Assembly: GCA_030685025.1 (NCBI GenBank)
Contig: JAUXWC010000042.1
Coordinates: forward strand, 1 to 64,000
Reading direction: 5' to 3'
DNA length: 64,000 bases
Source of the DNA: Rhodoferax sp.
GTDB taxonomy: Bacteria > Pseudomonadota > Gammaproteobacteria > Burkholderiales > Burkholderiaceae_C
The notes under the pieces were generated by a model, which searched no databases, was not told the DNA's origin, and saw nothing but the letters and a program-made list of their open reading frames with translations. Position numbers and translations under genes: made by a program. The first letter of the stretch is position 1, and every line of letters starts with the position of its first letter. Positions 34,637 to 44,412 of this stretch are shown piece by piece.

Positions 34637-34664
34637 AAAAAAGCACCGCGAGCGGTGCTTTTTT
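34637..34664 (-). terminator. Bidirectional-type terminator between rpoZ and spoT
   Basis: AAAAAAGCACCGC pairs with GCGGTGCTTTTTT around a two-to-three-base turn, giving a GC stem flanked by A and T runs, so it can work on either strand. It lies 17 bases after the rpoZ stop. In many proteobacteria rpoZ and spoT are co-transcribed without a strong terminator between them. Confidence 0.8.
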
Positions 34665-34680
34665 GGGGGCCGAGGACGAC

Positions 34681-34884
34681 TTAGAGTGGCACTTTCTTGA
34701 GCATCTCGATGCCGATTTTGCCGGCCGCGATCTCGCGCAGGGCGGTGACGCCGGGCTTGTTCTTGCTCTCGACCTTGGGAGTGTGTCCCTGGCTGAGCGC
34801 TCGCGCACGGTACGTGGCGGCCAAGACGAGCTGAAAGCGGTTGGGAATCATCACCAGACAGTCTTCGACAGTGATACGGGCCAT
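34681..34884 (-). CDS. rpoZ: DNA-directed RNA polymerase omega subunit
   Basis: A 67-residue protein with the family start [20 protein letters not shown] and the conserved block [13 protein letters not shown], then [13 protein letters not shown]. Omega stabilises the beta-prime subunit and forms part of a ppGpp-binding site on RNA polymerase, which gives meaning to its position between gmk and spoT. It follows gmk after 28 bases and belongs to the yicC-gmk-rpoZ cluster on the minus strand. Confidence 0.95.
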   Translation of the reverse strand: MARITVEDCLVMIPNRFQLVLAATYRARALSQGHTPKVESKNKPGVTALREIAAGKIGIEMLKKVPL

Positions 34885-34912
34885 GAATTTCTCCGAGAGA
34901 GGGTGGGAGGCA

Positions 34913-35533
34913 CTAGGGGATGTTCAGTGCCGCGAAGGTGTCGGCCCTGGCGCGACGCTGCGCCGAGAATTTGAGCCGTTGGGCGTGAACGATGGCTTTG
35001 AGATCAAAAAGCGCTCGGTCAAACAACTCGTTGATTATAACGAAGTCGAACTTGTCGACCTGGGCTACTTCAACCTGAGCGTTCTTGAGCCGTAGTTCAA
35101 TCACCTCGGAGGAGTCCTCGCCGCGCCGCTCCAGGCGCGAGCGCAACTCATCCCAACTGGGGGGCAGGATGAAGATACTGATGGCATTGCTGAACAGCTT
35201 TTTGATCTGGATCGCCCCCTGGAAGTCGATCTCCAGAATCACGTCGGAGCCCTGGTTCATGCGTTCCTCGATCGCGTGGCGCGAGGTGCCATAGCGCTGT
35301 TGATGCACATGCGCCCATTCGACAAATGCGTCGGCTGCCACCATGGCGTCGAACTCCCGCGGCGAGACGAAGAAGTATTCGCGTCCGTGTTTTTCCTGTC
35401 CCCGGGGTGGCCGGGTGGTGTGCGAAACGGAGGGCTGAACGCGGGAGTCCAGCTCCAGCAGGGCGCGCACCAGGCTTGATTTGCCGGCCCCGCTGGGGGC
35501 CGCCACGACGTAGAGGTTTCCGGGGTAGACCAT
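34913..35533 (-). CDS. gmk: Guanylate kinase
   Basis: A 206-residue protein. The P-loop is [10 protein letters not shown], followed by the GMP-binding [19 protein letters not shown] and the base-recognition ILEIDFQGA. It phosphorylates GMP to GDP with ATP in the cytoplasm. Full length and all motifs are intact. It lies between yicC and rpoZ, the order common in Burkholderiales. Confidence 0.96.
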   Translation of the reverse strand: MVYPGNLYVVAAPSGAGKSSLVRALLELDSRVQPSVSHTTRPPRGQEKHGREYFFVSPREFDAMVAADAFVEWAHVHQQRYGTSRHAIEERMNQGSDVILEIDFQGAIQIKKLFSNAISIFILPPSWDELRSRLERRGEDSSEVIELRLKNAQVEVAQVDKFDFVIINELFDRALFDLKAIVHAQRLKFSAQRRARADTFAALNIP

Positions 35534-35572
35534 GGGCGAGGGAGGCTTGCGGGGTTGGAAAAGAGGGTGGCG

Positions 35573-36490
35573 CTATTCTAGGTTCTGCACCTGTTCGCGC
35601 ATCTGCTCGATCAGGACCTTCATGTCAACCGAAATGTGGGTCAACTCCAGCGCGGCCGATTTCGAGCCCATGGTGTTGGCTTCGCGGTGCAACTCCTGGA
35701 TCAGGAAATCGAGTCGTTTGCCGATCTCGCCGCCGCGCTTGAGCAGCCGCTCCAGTTCGTCCAGGTGCGAGTCCAGGCGAGTGATTTCCTCGGCCACGTC
35801 GATGCGAATCGCAAACGCGGTGGCTTCGGTCAACGCACGGTCGCTGGCCATCTCGGGCAGCGTGCTGCCGTCGGCCAGTGCCATGGCTTCGGCCCAGCGC
35901 TCCATGAAGCGCTGACGCTGTTGTTCGACCAGCTTGGGTACCAGCGGCGTTGCCTGGGCGGCAAGTGCGCGCAGTTGCGAGATCCGGTCCAGCAGCATGG
36001 TGGCGAGCCGATTGCCTTCGCGCTCGCGCGCGCTGAGAAGGCCGCCGAGCACTTTTTCGGCCAGCGCCATGATGTCCTGGCTCCAATCGCGGGTGGTGGA
36101 CTGCTCGGTGGCCGAAAGTCGAATCACATCGGCCACGCTCAGGCCGACCGCCTGAGGCAGCCAAGCCTTGACGCTGTCCTGCACCGCATTGAGGCGTTGC
36201 AGCAACCGAGGCGTGGGTTCGGCGACCAGGCTCTGGGCGGCAGTCTCAATCGACGCTCGCACTTCGACTTTGCCTCGCTTGAGGCGCGAGATGAGCAGGT
36301 CCCGCAGGGTCGGCTCGAACTGGCGCAATTCTTCGGGAAGCCGAAACGACAGGTCCAGAAAGCGGCTGTTGACGGCCCGGATCTCCAGTCCGAGCTGACT
36401 TGCCGGGCCGGCTTTGTGATCGTGTTCGGACTGGGCGCTGGCGGTGCTGTGCTGGGCACTGGCATAGCCGGTCATGCTGTAAACTGGCAT
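35573..36490 (-). CDS. yicC: YicC-family endoribonuclease
   Basis: A 305-residue protein when started at ATG 36490 (MPVYSMTGYASAQ), the standard YicC opening; an open frame upstream to 36607 overlaps the kinase gene region and is rejected. The C-terminal half contains the conserved DUF1732 segment (EEITRLDSHLDELERLL, then GKRLDFLIQELHREANTMGS). YicC proteins are reported RNases that act on structured small RNAs. It is read divergently from the kinase gene at 36567 with 76 bp between them. Confidence 0.92.
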   Translation of the reverse strand: MPVYSMTGYASAQHSTASAQSEHDHKAGPASQLGLEIRAVNSRFLDLSFRLPEELRQFEPTLRDLLISRLKRGKVEVRASIETAAQSLVAEPTPRLLQRLNAVQDSVKAWLPQAVGLSVADVIRLSATEQSTTRDWSQDIMALAEKVLGGLLSAREREGNRLATMLLDRISQLRALAAQATPLVPKLVEQQRQRFMERWAEAMALADGSTLPEMASDRALTEATAFAIRIDVAEEITRLDSHLDELERLLKRGGEIGKRLDFLIQELHREANTMGSKSAALELTHISVDMKVLIEQMREQVQNLE

Positions 36491-36566
36491 CGCGATTCTT
36501 TGATCAATGGAACGGGCCTGAGAATAACCGGTTCCAGCGGAGCAGACGAACGATAACCTGAAAATT

Positions 36567-37571
36567 ATGTCAAAGGTCAAACCGGCTCCCCTACCGCCAG
36601 ACACCATGATTGGTGGCTACCGAATCATTCGCAAACTTGCGGCTGGTGGTTTTGGCGTGGTGTATCTGGCGATCGATGGCGAAGGTCAGCAAGTCGCCGT
36701 CAAGGAGTACCTGCCCTCGTCACTGGCCACCCGCGCGCCGGGTGCGTTGCTGCCGCAGGTGCAGGCCGAGAAGCTGTCCTTGTACCGTCTGGGCCTTAAG
36801 AGTTTCTTCGAAGAGGGGCGCTCGTTGGCGCAAATATCGCATCCCTCCGTGGTGAGTGTGATGAACTTCTTCCGCGAGAACGAAACGGTCTACATGGTGA
36901 TGAACTACCTCGAAGGCGCGGCCTTGCAGGATTTCATCATCACCGCGCGCGATCAAAAGCTGCCCAAGGTGTTTCGGGAGTCCACCATCCGCTCCCTGTT
37001 TGACGAAATCCTGCGTGGGCTTCGCATCGTGCACCAGCACAAGATGCTGCACCTGGACATCAAACCGGCCAACATCTTCATCACCGATGACAACAAGTCA
37101 GTGCTGATCGACTTCGGCGCGGCGCGCGAGGTGCTGAGCAAAGAGGGCAATTTCATCCGCCCGATGTACACCCCCGGCTTTGCCGCACCCGAGATGTACC
37201 GGCGCGACGCTTCGATGGGGCCCTGGACTGATATCTACGCGATTGGTGCGTGCATCTATGCCTGTATGCAGGGTTACCCACCCAATGAGGCACCGCAACG
37301 TCTTGAGAAGGACCGCATCACCACCGCCTTGGCGCGCCTGCGTGGGGTCTACTCGGACAATCTGATCGAGGTGGTGGAGTGGTGCATGTCGCTGGATCCG
37401 CTGTCGCGCCCGCAGTCGGTCTTTGCCTTGCAGAAAGAGCTTAGTCGCGAGGGTGAGCGCCGCTACACCAAGCTGAGTGTCACCGAGAAAGTACGCATGC
37501 AGTTCGATACCATGATCGCTGATACCAAGAAGAACGTCCAGAACGCGACCCGCTTCGGAAAGGCCAAATGA
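36567..37571 (+). CDS. Eukaryotic-like serine/threonine protein kinase
   Basis: A 334-residue kinase with glycine-rich loop AAGGFGVVYLA, ATP-binding Lys in VAVKEYLP, catalytic loop HLDIKPANIF (His-Leu-Asp instead of His-Arg-Asp) and the DFG segment LIDFGAAREV. No transmembrane segment or extracellular sensor is visible; a C-terminal tail of about 50 residues follows the kinase core. Its stop codon overlaps the start of the PP2C gene (ATGA), so kinase and phosphatase form one regulatory pair, as in the Stk/Stp modules linked to type VI secretion or stress signalling. No type VI genes are present here. Confidence 0.9.
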   Translation: MSKVKPAPLPPDTMIGGYRIIRKLAAGGFGVVYLAIDGEGQQVAVKEYLPSSLATRAPGALLPQVQAEKLSLYRLGLKSFFEEGRSLAQISHPSVVSVMNFFRENETVYMVMNYLEGAALQDFIITARDQKLPKVFRESTIRSLFDEILRGLRIVHQHKMLHLDIKPANIFITDDNKSVLIDFGAAREVLSKEGNFIRPMYTPGFAAPEMYRRDASMGPWTDIYAIGACIYACMQGYPPNEAPQRLEKDRITTALARLRGVYSDNLIEVVEWCMSLDPLSRPQSVFALQKELSREGERRYTKLSVTEKVRMQFDTMIADTKKNVQNATRFGKAK

Positions 37572-38482
37572 AATTCTCCGTATTTCAGGTGAGCCGCAAA
37601 GGCGGGCGGGAGAAGAATGAAGACCGCATGGGCTACTGCTATACGCGTGGCTCGGGTCTGTTTCTTCTGGCCGACGGGATGGGCGGCCACCCCCAGGGGG
37701 AAGTGGCGGCTCAGATGGCCCTGCAAACCATGTCGGCCCTGTACCAGAAGCAGGCGCGACCGGAAGTGGAAGACGTGCCAGCCTTTCTGTCCAATGCGGT
37801 GATGTCGGCCCACCGGCAGATCCTGACCTACACCATCGAGAAGGGCATGTTTGACTCGCCCCGCACCACCATCGTGGCGGCGCTGGTGCAGCATGGCTGC
37901 ATCACCTGGGTGCACTGCGGCGATTCAAGGTTGTATCTGGTGCGCGATGGTGAACTGCTGGCCCGTACCCGTGATCACTCCTATGTTGAGCAGCGCCAAG
38001 GCAGCGGTGTCGATGTGAAGTTGCCGGACCGTTTCAATCGAAATGTTCTGTACACCTGCCTGGGGTCGCCAACCAAGCCGGTGTTCGACGTGACCGGACC
38101 GGTCCCGCTGCAACAGGGTGACCGCTTCTTGCTCTGCTCGGACGGGCTGTGGGGCAGCTTGAGCGACATTGATATCGTCTACCAGCTCAGTCACCGGCCG
38201 GTGGCCGACGCCGTCCCCGAACTGGTCGAAAAGGCCTTGCGCAAGGCCGGCGCCACCAGCGACAACGTGACGGTGATCGCCATCGAGTGGGAAACTCCCG
38301 ACGGCTTCGAGTCGACACGCGGCAGTATTTCAACCGAGTCGATCAACGAGGGCGTGTTTGCGTCCACGGTTCAGGCCGGTTGGCTGGACCATTCGGTCGA
38401 AGACCTGGACGACGCGGCCATCGAACGCTCGATCGCCGAGATCAACGAGGCCATTCGCCGCTCCGCCGCCCGACGCGGCTGA
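37568..38482 (+). CDS. PP2C-family protein serine/threonine phosphatase
   Basis: A 304-residue protein. Metal-binding motifs of PP2C are present: KNEDRMGYC near residue 20, [34 protein letters not shown] and the final SDNVTVIAI. It should reverse phosphorylation by the kinase encoded immediately upstream. After the catalytic core (about 245 residues) comes an acidic C-terminal tail that could be regulatory. The four-base overlap implies coupled translation. Confidence 0.92.
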   Translation: MKFSVFQVSRKGGREKNEDRMGYCYTRGSGLFLLADGMGGHPQGEVAAQMALQTMSALYQKQARPEVEDVPAFLSNAVMSAHRQILTYTIEKGMFDSPRTTIVAALVQHGCITWVHCGDSRLYLVRDGELLARTRDHSYVEQRQGSGVDVKLPDRFNRNVLYTCLGSPTKPVFDVTGPVPLQQGDRFLLCSDGLWGSLSDIDIVYQLSHRPVADAVPELVEKALRKAGATSDNVTVIAIEWETPDGFESTRGSISTESINEGVFASTVQAGWLDHSVEDLDDAAIERSIAEINEAIRRSAARRG

Positions 38483-38526
38483 TCGCCGCCGGGCCAAGGG
38501 CTCACGCGGCAAACACAGCGACTCCC

Positions 38527-39258
38527 ATGACTGAAATTTCCCGCAGCGGCGCACGTGGCGCCAACCAGCTTCGACCGGTTCGCATCACGCGTGGCTATAC
38601 GGTTCACGCCGAAGGCTCGGTGCTGATCGAGTTTGGTGCTACCAGGGTGTTGTGCACCGCTTCGGTCGAGGAGAAAGTGCCCAGCCACAAGAAGGGCAGC
38701 GGCGAGGGCTGGGTTACCGCCGAGTACGGCATGTTGCCCAGGGCCACCCACACGCGCGGCGACCGGGAAGCCGCGCGCGGCAAACAGAGTGGGCGCACGC
38801 AAGAGATTCAACGCCTGATTGGCCGTTCCATGCGCTCGGTGTTTGATCTGGGCCTGCTCGGCGAGCGCACGATCTATCTGGACTGCGACGTGTTGCAGGC
38901 CGATGGCGGTACCCGTACTGCGGCGATCACGGGCGCCTTTGTGGCCGCGCAGGATGCGGTCAACCGGTTGCTGGGCACCGGCAAACTCGCTCGGTCCCCG
39001 ATTCGGGACCATGTGGCGGCGATCTCGGTGGGCATGCTGCACGGCGTCCCTTTGCTGGACCTGGAGTACACCGAGGACGCAGCCTGCGACACCGATATGA
39101 ACGTCGTGATGACCGGTGCTGGCCGATTTGTCGAAGTGCAAGGCACGGCCGAAGGCGCGGCATTCTCGCGCCAGGAGATGGACGCCTTGCTCGGCTTGGC
39201 GGAGCAGGGCATTCGGGACCTCGTCGGCCTGCAACGCGCGGCATTGGCCAGTGCGTAA
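38527..39258 (+). CDS. rph: Ribonuclease PH
   Basis: A 243-residue phosphorolytic 3'-5' exoribonuclease that trims tRNA precursors. The start at ATG 38527 ([20 protein letters not shown]) fits the family. RNase PH signatures are [29 protein letters not shown], the phosphate-site [20 protein letters not shown] and [15 protein letters not shown]. The length matches E. coli RNase PH. The reading frame is intact, unlike the E. coli K-12 laboratory frameshift. It follows the phosphatase gene and precedes rdgB. Confidence 0.96.
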   Translation: MTEISRSGARGANQLRPVRITRGYTVHAEGSVLIEFGATRVLCTASVEEKVPSHKKGSGEGWVTAEYGMLPRATHTRGDREAARGKQSGRTQEIQRLIGRSMRSVFDLGLLGERTIYLDCDVLQADGGTRTAAITGAFVAAQDAVNRLLGTGKLARSPIRDHVAAISVGMLHGVPLLDLEYTEDAACDTDMNVVMTGAGRFVEVQGTAEGAAFSRQEMDALLGLAEQGIRDLVGLQRAALASA

Positions 39259-39297
39259 CGTGCGGCACTTGGTCCGACCGATGGGAGTCGCGAAGTC

Positions 39298-39897
39298 ATG
39301 AAGATCGTGCTTGCCTCCAACAACCCCGGCAAGCTGCTGGAGCTGCAGTCCATGCTGGCGCCCCTGGGGCTCGACCTGGTGCGCCAGAGCGAGCTCGGCA
39401 TTGCCGAAGCCGAGGAGCCGTTTCGGACCTTTCTGGAAAACGCGCTGGCCAAGGCGCGCCATGCCGCGCGACACAGTGGTTTGCCGGCCATCGCCGATGA
39501 TGCGGGCCTGTGCGTCGACGCCTTCGGTGGTCGGCCGGGGGTGGACACCGCCTACTACGCGACCCAGTTCGGTGTTGAGAAGGGCGACGACAACAACGTG
39601 ACCGTCTTGCTGCAACAAATGAGTGGGGTGCCCAACCGACGCGCGGCCATGGTCAGCACGCTGGTGGCGGTGCGCCATGCCGATGACCCGGAGCCTTTGG
39701 TGGCGGTGGGGCGGGTGGTTGGGGAGATTGCTTGCGAGCGACGCGGCTCCAACGGCTTTGGTTTTGATCCGGTGATGTTGATCCCGGAATTTGGCAAGAC
39801 CTTTGCTGAACTGCCCATCGAGGTCAAGAACGCCAACAGTCACCGTGGGCGCGCTGCCAAGGCCATGCGGGAGCTGATTCGCGAGCGCTGGGTTTAG
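39298..39897 (+). CDS. rdgB: XTP/dITP pyrophosphatase (HAM1 family)
   Basis: A 199-residue protein. The opening IVLASNNPGKLLELQ, the acidic EEPFRTFLENALAKAR, IADDAGLCVDAFGG and the GSNGFGFDPV segment are HAM1/RdgB hallmarks. It hydrolyses non-canonical purine nucleoside triphosphates to keep them out of DNA and RNA. It lies between rph and hemW, an arrangement shared by many beta- and gammaproteobacteria. Confidence 0.96.
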   Translation: MKIVLASNNPGKLLELQSMLAPLGLDLVRQSELGIAEAEEPFRTFLENALAKARHAARHSGLPAIADDAGLCVDAFGGRPGVDTAYYATQFGVEKGDDNNVTVLLQQMSGVPNRRAAMVSTLVAVRHADDPEPLVAVGRVVGEIACERRGSNGFGFDPVMLIPEFGKTFAELPIEVKNANSHRGRAAKAMRELIRERWV

Positions 39898-39917
39898 GCT
39901 GACCGCAAGGCGAAGCA

Positions 39918-41126
39918 ATGAAGGCGGCGGATATCCAGCACTATCTGCGCCCGGGCGTCCTGCAACTGACGGCCTTGCCCCCGTTGTCGGTCTACGTCCA
40001 CCTGCCGTGGTGCCTGAAGAAGTGTCCCTATTGCGATTTCAACTCGCACGAAATGGCACCTGCGCAAATGCCCCAGCAGCGCTACCTGGACGCCTTGCAG
40101 GCTGATCTGGAGGCGGCCCTGCCACTGGTGTGGGGTCGCCCGATACAAAGCGTGTTCATTGGCGGCGGTACGCCCAGTCTGTTTTCACCCGAGGCGATTG
40201 ACAGCCTGATCGGCAGCCTGCGGGCCCGGCTGATGCTTAGCGCCGATTGCGAGATCACGCTGGAGGCCAACCCGGGGACGTTTGAGAGGGATCGTTTCAG
40301 GGCCTTTCGGGCAGCCGGTGTGACCCGCCTTTCGGTTGGAGTACAGAGCTTCAACGACACCGCGCTGCAACGCCTTGGGCGCGTGCACGACCGGGCGCAG
40401 GCCATCGCCGCAGTAGAGGAAGCGGCTCAGGCATTTGACACCTTCAACCTGGACATCATGTACGCCCTGCCGGGCCAGACACTTGAAGCCTTGCGTCAGG
40501 ACATGGCCATGGCCTTGAGTCTGGGCCCGCCGCACATCTCGATCTACCACCTGACGATCGAGCCCAACACCTATTTCGCCAAGCATCCGCCCGTGTTGGT
40601 GGCCGACGATGAGGCCTACGCGATGTTGGACCTGCTCACCGAGCTGACCGGCGCTGCCGGCTTGAACCGCTACGAGGTATCTGCCTATGCACGGGACGGA
40701 CACCGCTGCCGGCACAACCTGAACTACTGGCAGTTTGGCGACTACCTGGGTTTGGGGGCGGGCGCCCACAGCAAGTTGAGCTTCGCCCATCGCGTGGTGC
40801 GTCAGACGCGCTACCGCGACCCCAAGCTCTATATGGAGCAGGCCTTGGCCGGCCAATGCCTGGCGCAGGACGAGGAGATCGGTCGAGCCGACCTGGCATT
40901 TGAGTTCATGCTCAATGCCTTGCGGTTGAAGGATGGTTTTGCACTGGCGCAGTTTGGCCAGCGCACCGGCCTGCCGGTCACGACGATCACGCAGGCGCTG
41001 GAGCGGGCCGAGCGCCGGGGCTTGCTGTGGCGCGATCTGGCGAGGGTGGCGCCGACCGAAAAGGGCTTCGACTTTCTAAACGACTTGCAGGCCCTATTCT
41101 TGCCCGGCGGTGTCGCCACTTCCTGA
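39918..41126 (+). CDS. hemW: Radical SAM heme chaperone HemW
   Basis: A 402-residue radical SAM protein (HemN-related). The cluster motif is CLKKCPYCDFNSH, with the extra Cys replaced by Phe in the CxxxCxxCxF/C position as expected for HemW rather than coproporphyrinogen dehydrogenase. Further motifs are IGGGTPSLF, EANPGT, GVQSFND and the C-terminal winged-helix HemN domain. HemW is thought to insert heme into respiratory proteins. It follows rdgB by 20 bases in the rph-rdgB-hemW set. Confidence 0.93.
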   Translation: MKAADIQHYLRPGVLQLTALPPLSVYVHLPWCLKKCPYCDFNSHEMAPAQMPQQRYLDALQADLEAALPLVWGRPIQSVFIGGGTPSLFSPEAIDSLIGSLRARLMLSADCEITLEANPGTFERDRFRAFRAAGVTRLSVGVQSFNDTALQRLGRVHDRAQAIAAVEEAAQAFDTFNLDIMYALPGQTLEALRQDMAMALSLGPPHISIYHLTIEPNTYFAKHPPVLVADDEAYAMLDLLTELTGAAGLNRYEVSAYARDGHRCRHNLNYWQFGDYLGLGAGAHSKLSFAHRVVRQTRYRDPKLYMEQALAGQCLAQDEEIGRADLAFEFMLNALRLKDGFALAQFGQRTGLPVTTITQALERAERRGLLWRDLARVAPTEKGFDFLNDLQALFLPGGVATS

Positions 41127-41174
41127 GTCGGCCTGCCGGCGGTATAGTGCCTCTGTGTCAATGGAGGGTCGGGC

Positions 41175-41852
41175 ATGTTCTCAGTCTATGGGGTAAGCGG
41201 GCGCCTGTTTCGTGGCTCGATGGAGCACCTGCGGCAGATCGGGCCCTTGGGCGCGGTGGCCCGAGCCCATCACGTTGAGCCGATCAAGCACGACGGTCGG
41301 GAGGAAGGCTTTGTGCCGACCTGGGCGGACACCGGCGCGGCCGCCCTGCCGGTGGATGAACCGCACCGAAGTGCCGTGGCGGCATATACGAAGACGCAGC
41401 GTGGTGAGATGCATCGTCATCCGTTGAGGCGGGTGGACGACGTGATGAGCCAACCGGTCATCACCTTGTCGAACCAGCTCACGGTGTTGCAGGCTTGGCA
41501 ACAGTTGGCAAGCCTGCACATTGGCCAGGCGCCGGTGGTTGACGAGGCCGCTGTCCTGGTGGGGCTGCTGTCGCGCGCGGATCTGCTCAGGCCTGAACGA
41601 TTGCCGGCGGCGGAGTCCAGCTCGGTGGCGTGGCGCGCCTTGTTGGCGATGAGTGTGGTCGATGTCATGACCACGCCGGTTCCCAGCGTCGCGCCCGAGA
41701 CCGATATTCGCCGCGTGGCCCGGGTCCTGCTGGACACTGGCCTGCCCGGCATAGCCGTGGCCGATGAGCAGGGTCAAGTCATCGGGTTTGTTTCGCGTTC
41801 GGACATTTTGCGTGCCGTCGTGACCGACCCGCCGCTGGATTTGTGGGGCTGA
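41175..41852 (+). CDS. CBS-pair domain protein
   Basis: A 225-residue protein with an N-terminal segment of about 80 residues (MFSVYGVSGRLFRGSMEHLR) that is not a known domain, followed by two CBS motifs: VDDVMSQPVITLSNQLTVLQ with VGLLSRADLL, and VVDVMTTPVPSVAPETDIRR with IGFVSRSDILRAV. CBS pairs bind adenosine nucleotides and act as energy or redox sensors. It is probably cytoplasmic. Partner unknown. Confidence 0.8.
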   Translation: MFSVYGVSGRLFRGSMEHLRQIGPLGAVARAHHVEPIKHDGREEGFVPTWADTGAAALPVDEPHRSAVAAYTKTQRGEMHRHPLRRVDDVMSQPVITLSNQLTVLQAWQQLASLHIGQAPVVDEAAVLVGLLSRADLLRPERLPAAESSSVAWRALLAMSVVDVMTTPVPSVAPETDIRRVARVLLDTGLPGIAVADEQGQVIGFVSRSDILRAVVTDPPLDLWG

Positions 41853-41988
41853 CGGCAACTGCGGGCAGCTCACATGATTGGCCCTGGCGAGCCCAGAAGT
41901 TCTGCTAGATTCACGGTGTCCAGAGATACATCGGGCGACTCCGAGGCGGCCGATGGCGCGCACCCAGTCCACCCCCTGAAAGCTTCGC

Positions 41989-42672
41989 ATGAACGATGAC
42001 AGCCCCGCCGCCACCACTGTGTCCGCCATGTCCTTGCGAGAGCTGCGCCTGCGTCCCGGCATGGCGCTGCAGACCCGGCGACTGGTGGAAGGGGCCTCCA
42101 AGAAGGAGTCGCAGTTTCTGGCCGCCATCGAGGGCAAGGGTCTGATGGTCGGGCCGGTGGGGCCCGAGGGCGTCAGCACCGAATTGGAGGAAGGCGAAGT
42201 CTGCGTCGTGCGCGGCTTCACTGGGCAATACGAGTTCTCGTTCGTGAGCAAGGTGCTGCAGACTTTCGAGAAACCCTTTGCCTACGCCCTGCTGCTCTAC
42301 CCCAAGAAGGTTGATGCCACGCTGGTGCGCCAGTCCATGCGCATCAAGACCTCCATGCCGGCCGAGTTGGCGCTGCTGCGCGATGCGGAGCAGGGCCAGT
42401 CATCCAGCAGCGGCGTCACGCTGATCGATATCAGCGTGGCCGGCGCGATGATTCGGTCCGTGGCCAGTCCGGCTACCGTGGGCGCGGCGGTGAGCCTGGC
42501 GTTCTCGGTTGACTTCGAGGGCTCGCCGGTCCAGTTGGTGTTGGCTGGAACGGTGTGTCACAGCCACAACCCCATGGGTCAGGAAGGCTGCCTGATTGGC
42601 ATGGCGTTTCGCAACCTCAAGCAGCACGACAAGCTGGTGCTGCACTACATGACGCGAACCCGCTCCGGCTAG
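41989..42672 (+). CDS. PilZ-domain protein with N-terminal YcgR-like domain
   Basis: A 227-residue protein. Residues about 15-105 look like the YcgR N-terminal beta-barrel; residues about 105-225 form a PilZ domain with the c-di-GMP-binding RxxxR (VRQSMRIKT) and DxSxxG-type (DISVAGAM) motifs. Proteins of this design brake flagellar motors or modulate other surface functions when c-di-GMP rises. No flagellar genes are nearby, so the partner is unknown. Both binding motifs look intact. Confidence 0.85.
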   Translation: MNDDSPAATTVSAMSLRELRLRPGMALQTRRLVEGASKKESQFLAAIEGKGLMVGPVGPEGVSTELEEGEVCVVRGFTGQYEFSFVSKVLQTFEKPFAYALLLYPKKVDATLVRQSMRIKTSMPAELALLRDAEQGQSSSSGVTLIDISVAGAMIRSVASPATVGAAVSLAFSVDFEGSPVQLVLAGTVCHSHNPMGQEGCLIGMAFRNLKQHDKLVLHYMTRTRSG

Positions 42673-42705
42673 AACCTTCGCGCGGTGGCGCGCCGGCCCG
42701 AGCCG

Positions 42706-43866
42706 TCAGGGTGGCGAGGTGATTTTTTTGCGCAGCCGTGACAGCTCGGTGCTGTTGTGCTTGAGCGTGCTCAGCAGGGCCAGTTGTTGATCGGCCTGTC
42801 CGCGCTCGCCGGCGCGCCAATACGCCAGCGCGAGGTAGTGATGGACCTCTTCAAAGCCGGTTGTCAGGCTTTGGGCGCGTTCCAGCGCTCTGATTGCCGA
42901 ACGGTACTCGCCGGCCTGCAGGTGACTGAGTCCAAGCCTGATCCAATGGTAGGGGTCGATGTCGCGCCTGGACTGGATCTGGCGCTCAATTAGCAATGCT
43001 TCGGGTTCGCGACCTTGATCCTTCAGCAGTTGCTGCAAAGCATGAAGCGGGACATAGGACTGTCCGCTCTGGCCAATCGCGTGGCGCAGCATTTGCTCAG
43101 CCTCTGCCAGCAATCCTTTGCTCCGGTACAGCAATGCCAGGTTGCTGTAGCTCGCCGCGAAGCGTGGGTCCGTCAGAATCGCTGCCTTGAAATGGGCGTA
43201 AGCCAAGGCAGACCGACCCCCGGCCAGATGTTCGGCCGCGATGTTGTTGTAGTAGCGGGCCAGAATGCCCAAGTCTGACAGCGCTTGGCCGATATGGTGC
43301 CCGCCCGCCTCGGGTTCGAAGTCCACGATCGTGTCCCGCGATTGCATCGTGCTCGTGCCATGGAGCAGATCGACGCGACTCGTGTTGTGAAACCGCACGT
43401 TGACGTGTTGACTGAGAAAGTCGAGTCGGTCGCGCCGGTCAAACACAGTGGCAACCGGTACCTCCTGCATGGCGACGTCCAGGTTCATGGCCCGCCCCAT
43501 GGCGTACGCCAGAACGGTCAGAGACAGGCAGTCGCCGCGCTTGTGCCGCCAAGTCTCACTGGCAACGGTGGAGTGACCAGCCGAGTAGTTGAAGCGCCTG
43601 AGTTCCTGGCCATACAACAGCGCGATCAGTCGCTCCAGGCGCTTGGCAGCGCTTAGTTGCTGGACCGCCGGGCTCTTCAGCGTGTCCAGCAGAACGGGAT
43701 CAAGCTGGAACAGATCGTCCTTGGCTACCGTGACAAGGCTGTCGTTGTAGGCGAATACCTGGTCGGGCCACACCATTCGCGCCACATCGGGCACCGATGG
43801 CGGGGCGCTGGCGCAACCGACCAGCCCAGTCATCCAGACGGCAATGCAGAGTAACTGACGACCCAT
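42706..43866 (-). CDS. Transglutaminase-like/TPR lipoprotein
   Basis: A 386-residue lipoprotein (lipobox LVGC, Cys about 18). The first part contains a transglutaminase-like triad: Cys in KRGDCLSLTVLAYAMGR, His in QHVNVRFH, Asp in VDFEP. From about residue 205 to 370 it consists of TPR repeats (ARYYNNIAAEHLAGGRSALA, AAILTDPRFAASYSNLALLY and following). Such proteins may process or bind peptides or cell-wall components in the periplasm. Substrate unknown. It converges on the PilZ gene. Confidence 0.78.
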   Translation of the reverse strand: MGRQLLCIAVWMTGLVGCASAPPSVPDVARMVWPDQVFAYNDSLVTVAKDDLFQLDPVLLDTLKSPAVQQLSAAKRLERLIALLYGQELRRFNYSAGHSTVASETWRHKRGDCLSLTVLAYAMGRAMNLDVAMQEVPVATVFDRRDRLDFLSQHVNVRFHNTSRVDLLHGTSTMQSRDTIVDFEPEAGGHHIGQALSDLGILARYYNNIAAEHLAGGRSALAYAHFKAAILTDPRFAASYSNLALLYRSKGLLAEAEQMLRHAIGQSGQSYVPLHALQQLLKDQGREPEALLIERQIQSRRDIDPYHWIRLGLSHLQAGEYRSAIRALERAQSLTTGFEEVHHYLALAYWRAGERGQADQQLALLSTLKHNSTELSRLRKKITSPP

Positions 43867-44412
43867 GAAAAATCTCCGCGGAGGCGAATTTCGGGTAACT
43901 CAATAGTAGTGTTTTGTGGCCGAAGCGCAAGTGTGGTGTCGGCGTGTGGTGTGTGCCGGCAATGTCCCTATCCAGCAACCCTTAGTCCATGCCCGCCAGT
44001 TGGTGCTCGCGGGCGAAACGAGCCGCACTTGCAGCGTTCGTGCGCGTGAATACATTGCTGGTCACAACGTGGACACCCATCAAGGCAGTAGGCTCAATTC
44101 GATGGCGTGGAGATGGTTGTGGGGCCGAGGCACAAAACGAAACCGCGTGAAACGAGGTTTTTGGCGGAAGCGGTGACGGTCGCAAAAACCACCGCGAATG
44201 TCCATCATTGACCACGTTCGTTCGCGGTTTTGTCGTTTTCTCGAAGTGGAGTTTCCACCATTGACCTGGCAATTGATTCTCTTGCTGCGAGATCGGAAGA
44301 ATTCGAATTCCGCCAACATCCACGATTGCTTTGATAGTTCAGTTGATAGTTGGAATGACGGGGCCGATACTCGAACCGGCTATGCTTCGTAAGGTAATGC
44401 AAGGAACACAAC
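43867..44412. other. Intergenic stretch between core genome and island integrase
   Basis: 546 bp without a convincing gene. The last part (44204-44340) has lower GC than the neighbours. No complete or partial tRNA that could be an attachment site was recognised, although P4-type integrases often sit next to one. The core-to-island junction is inferred to lie here. Confidence 0.5.

Noticed and set aside
38371-39918. A 515-codon open frame on the minus strand opposite rph and rdgB
   Set aside because: It is a mirror of two certain genes. Its translation is rich in His, Arg and Gln with no domain, as is usual for antisense frames in GC-rich DNA.
44348-44392. tRNA-like T-arm on the minus strand (GGTTCGAGTATCGG) near the island integrase
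   Set aside because: The T-stem does not pair properly, there is no CCA end, and no anticodon or D-arm is found, so it cannot be called an attachment site.
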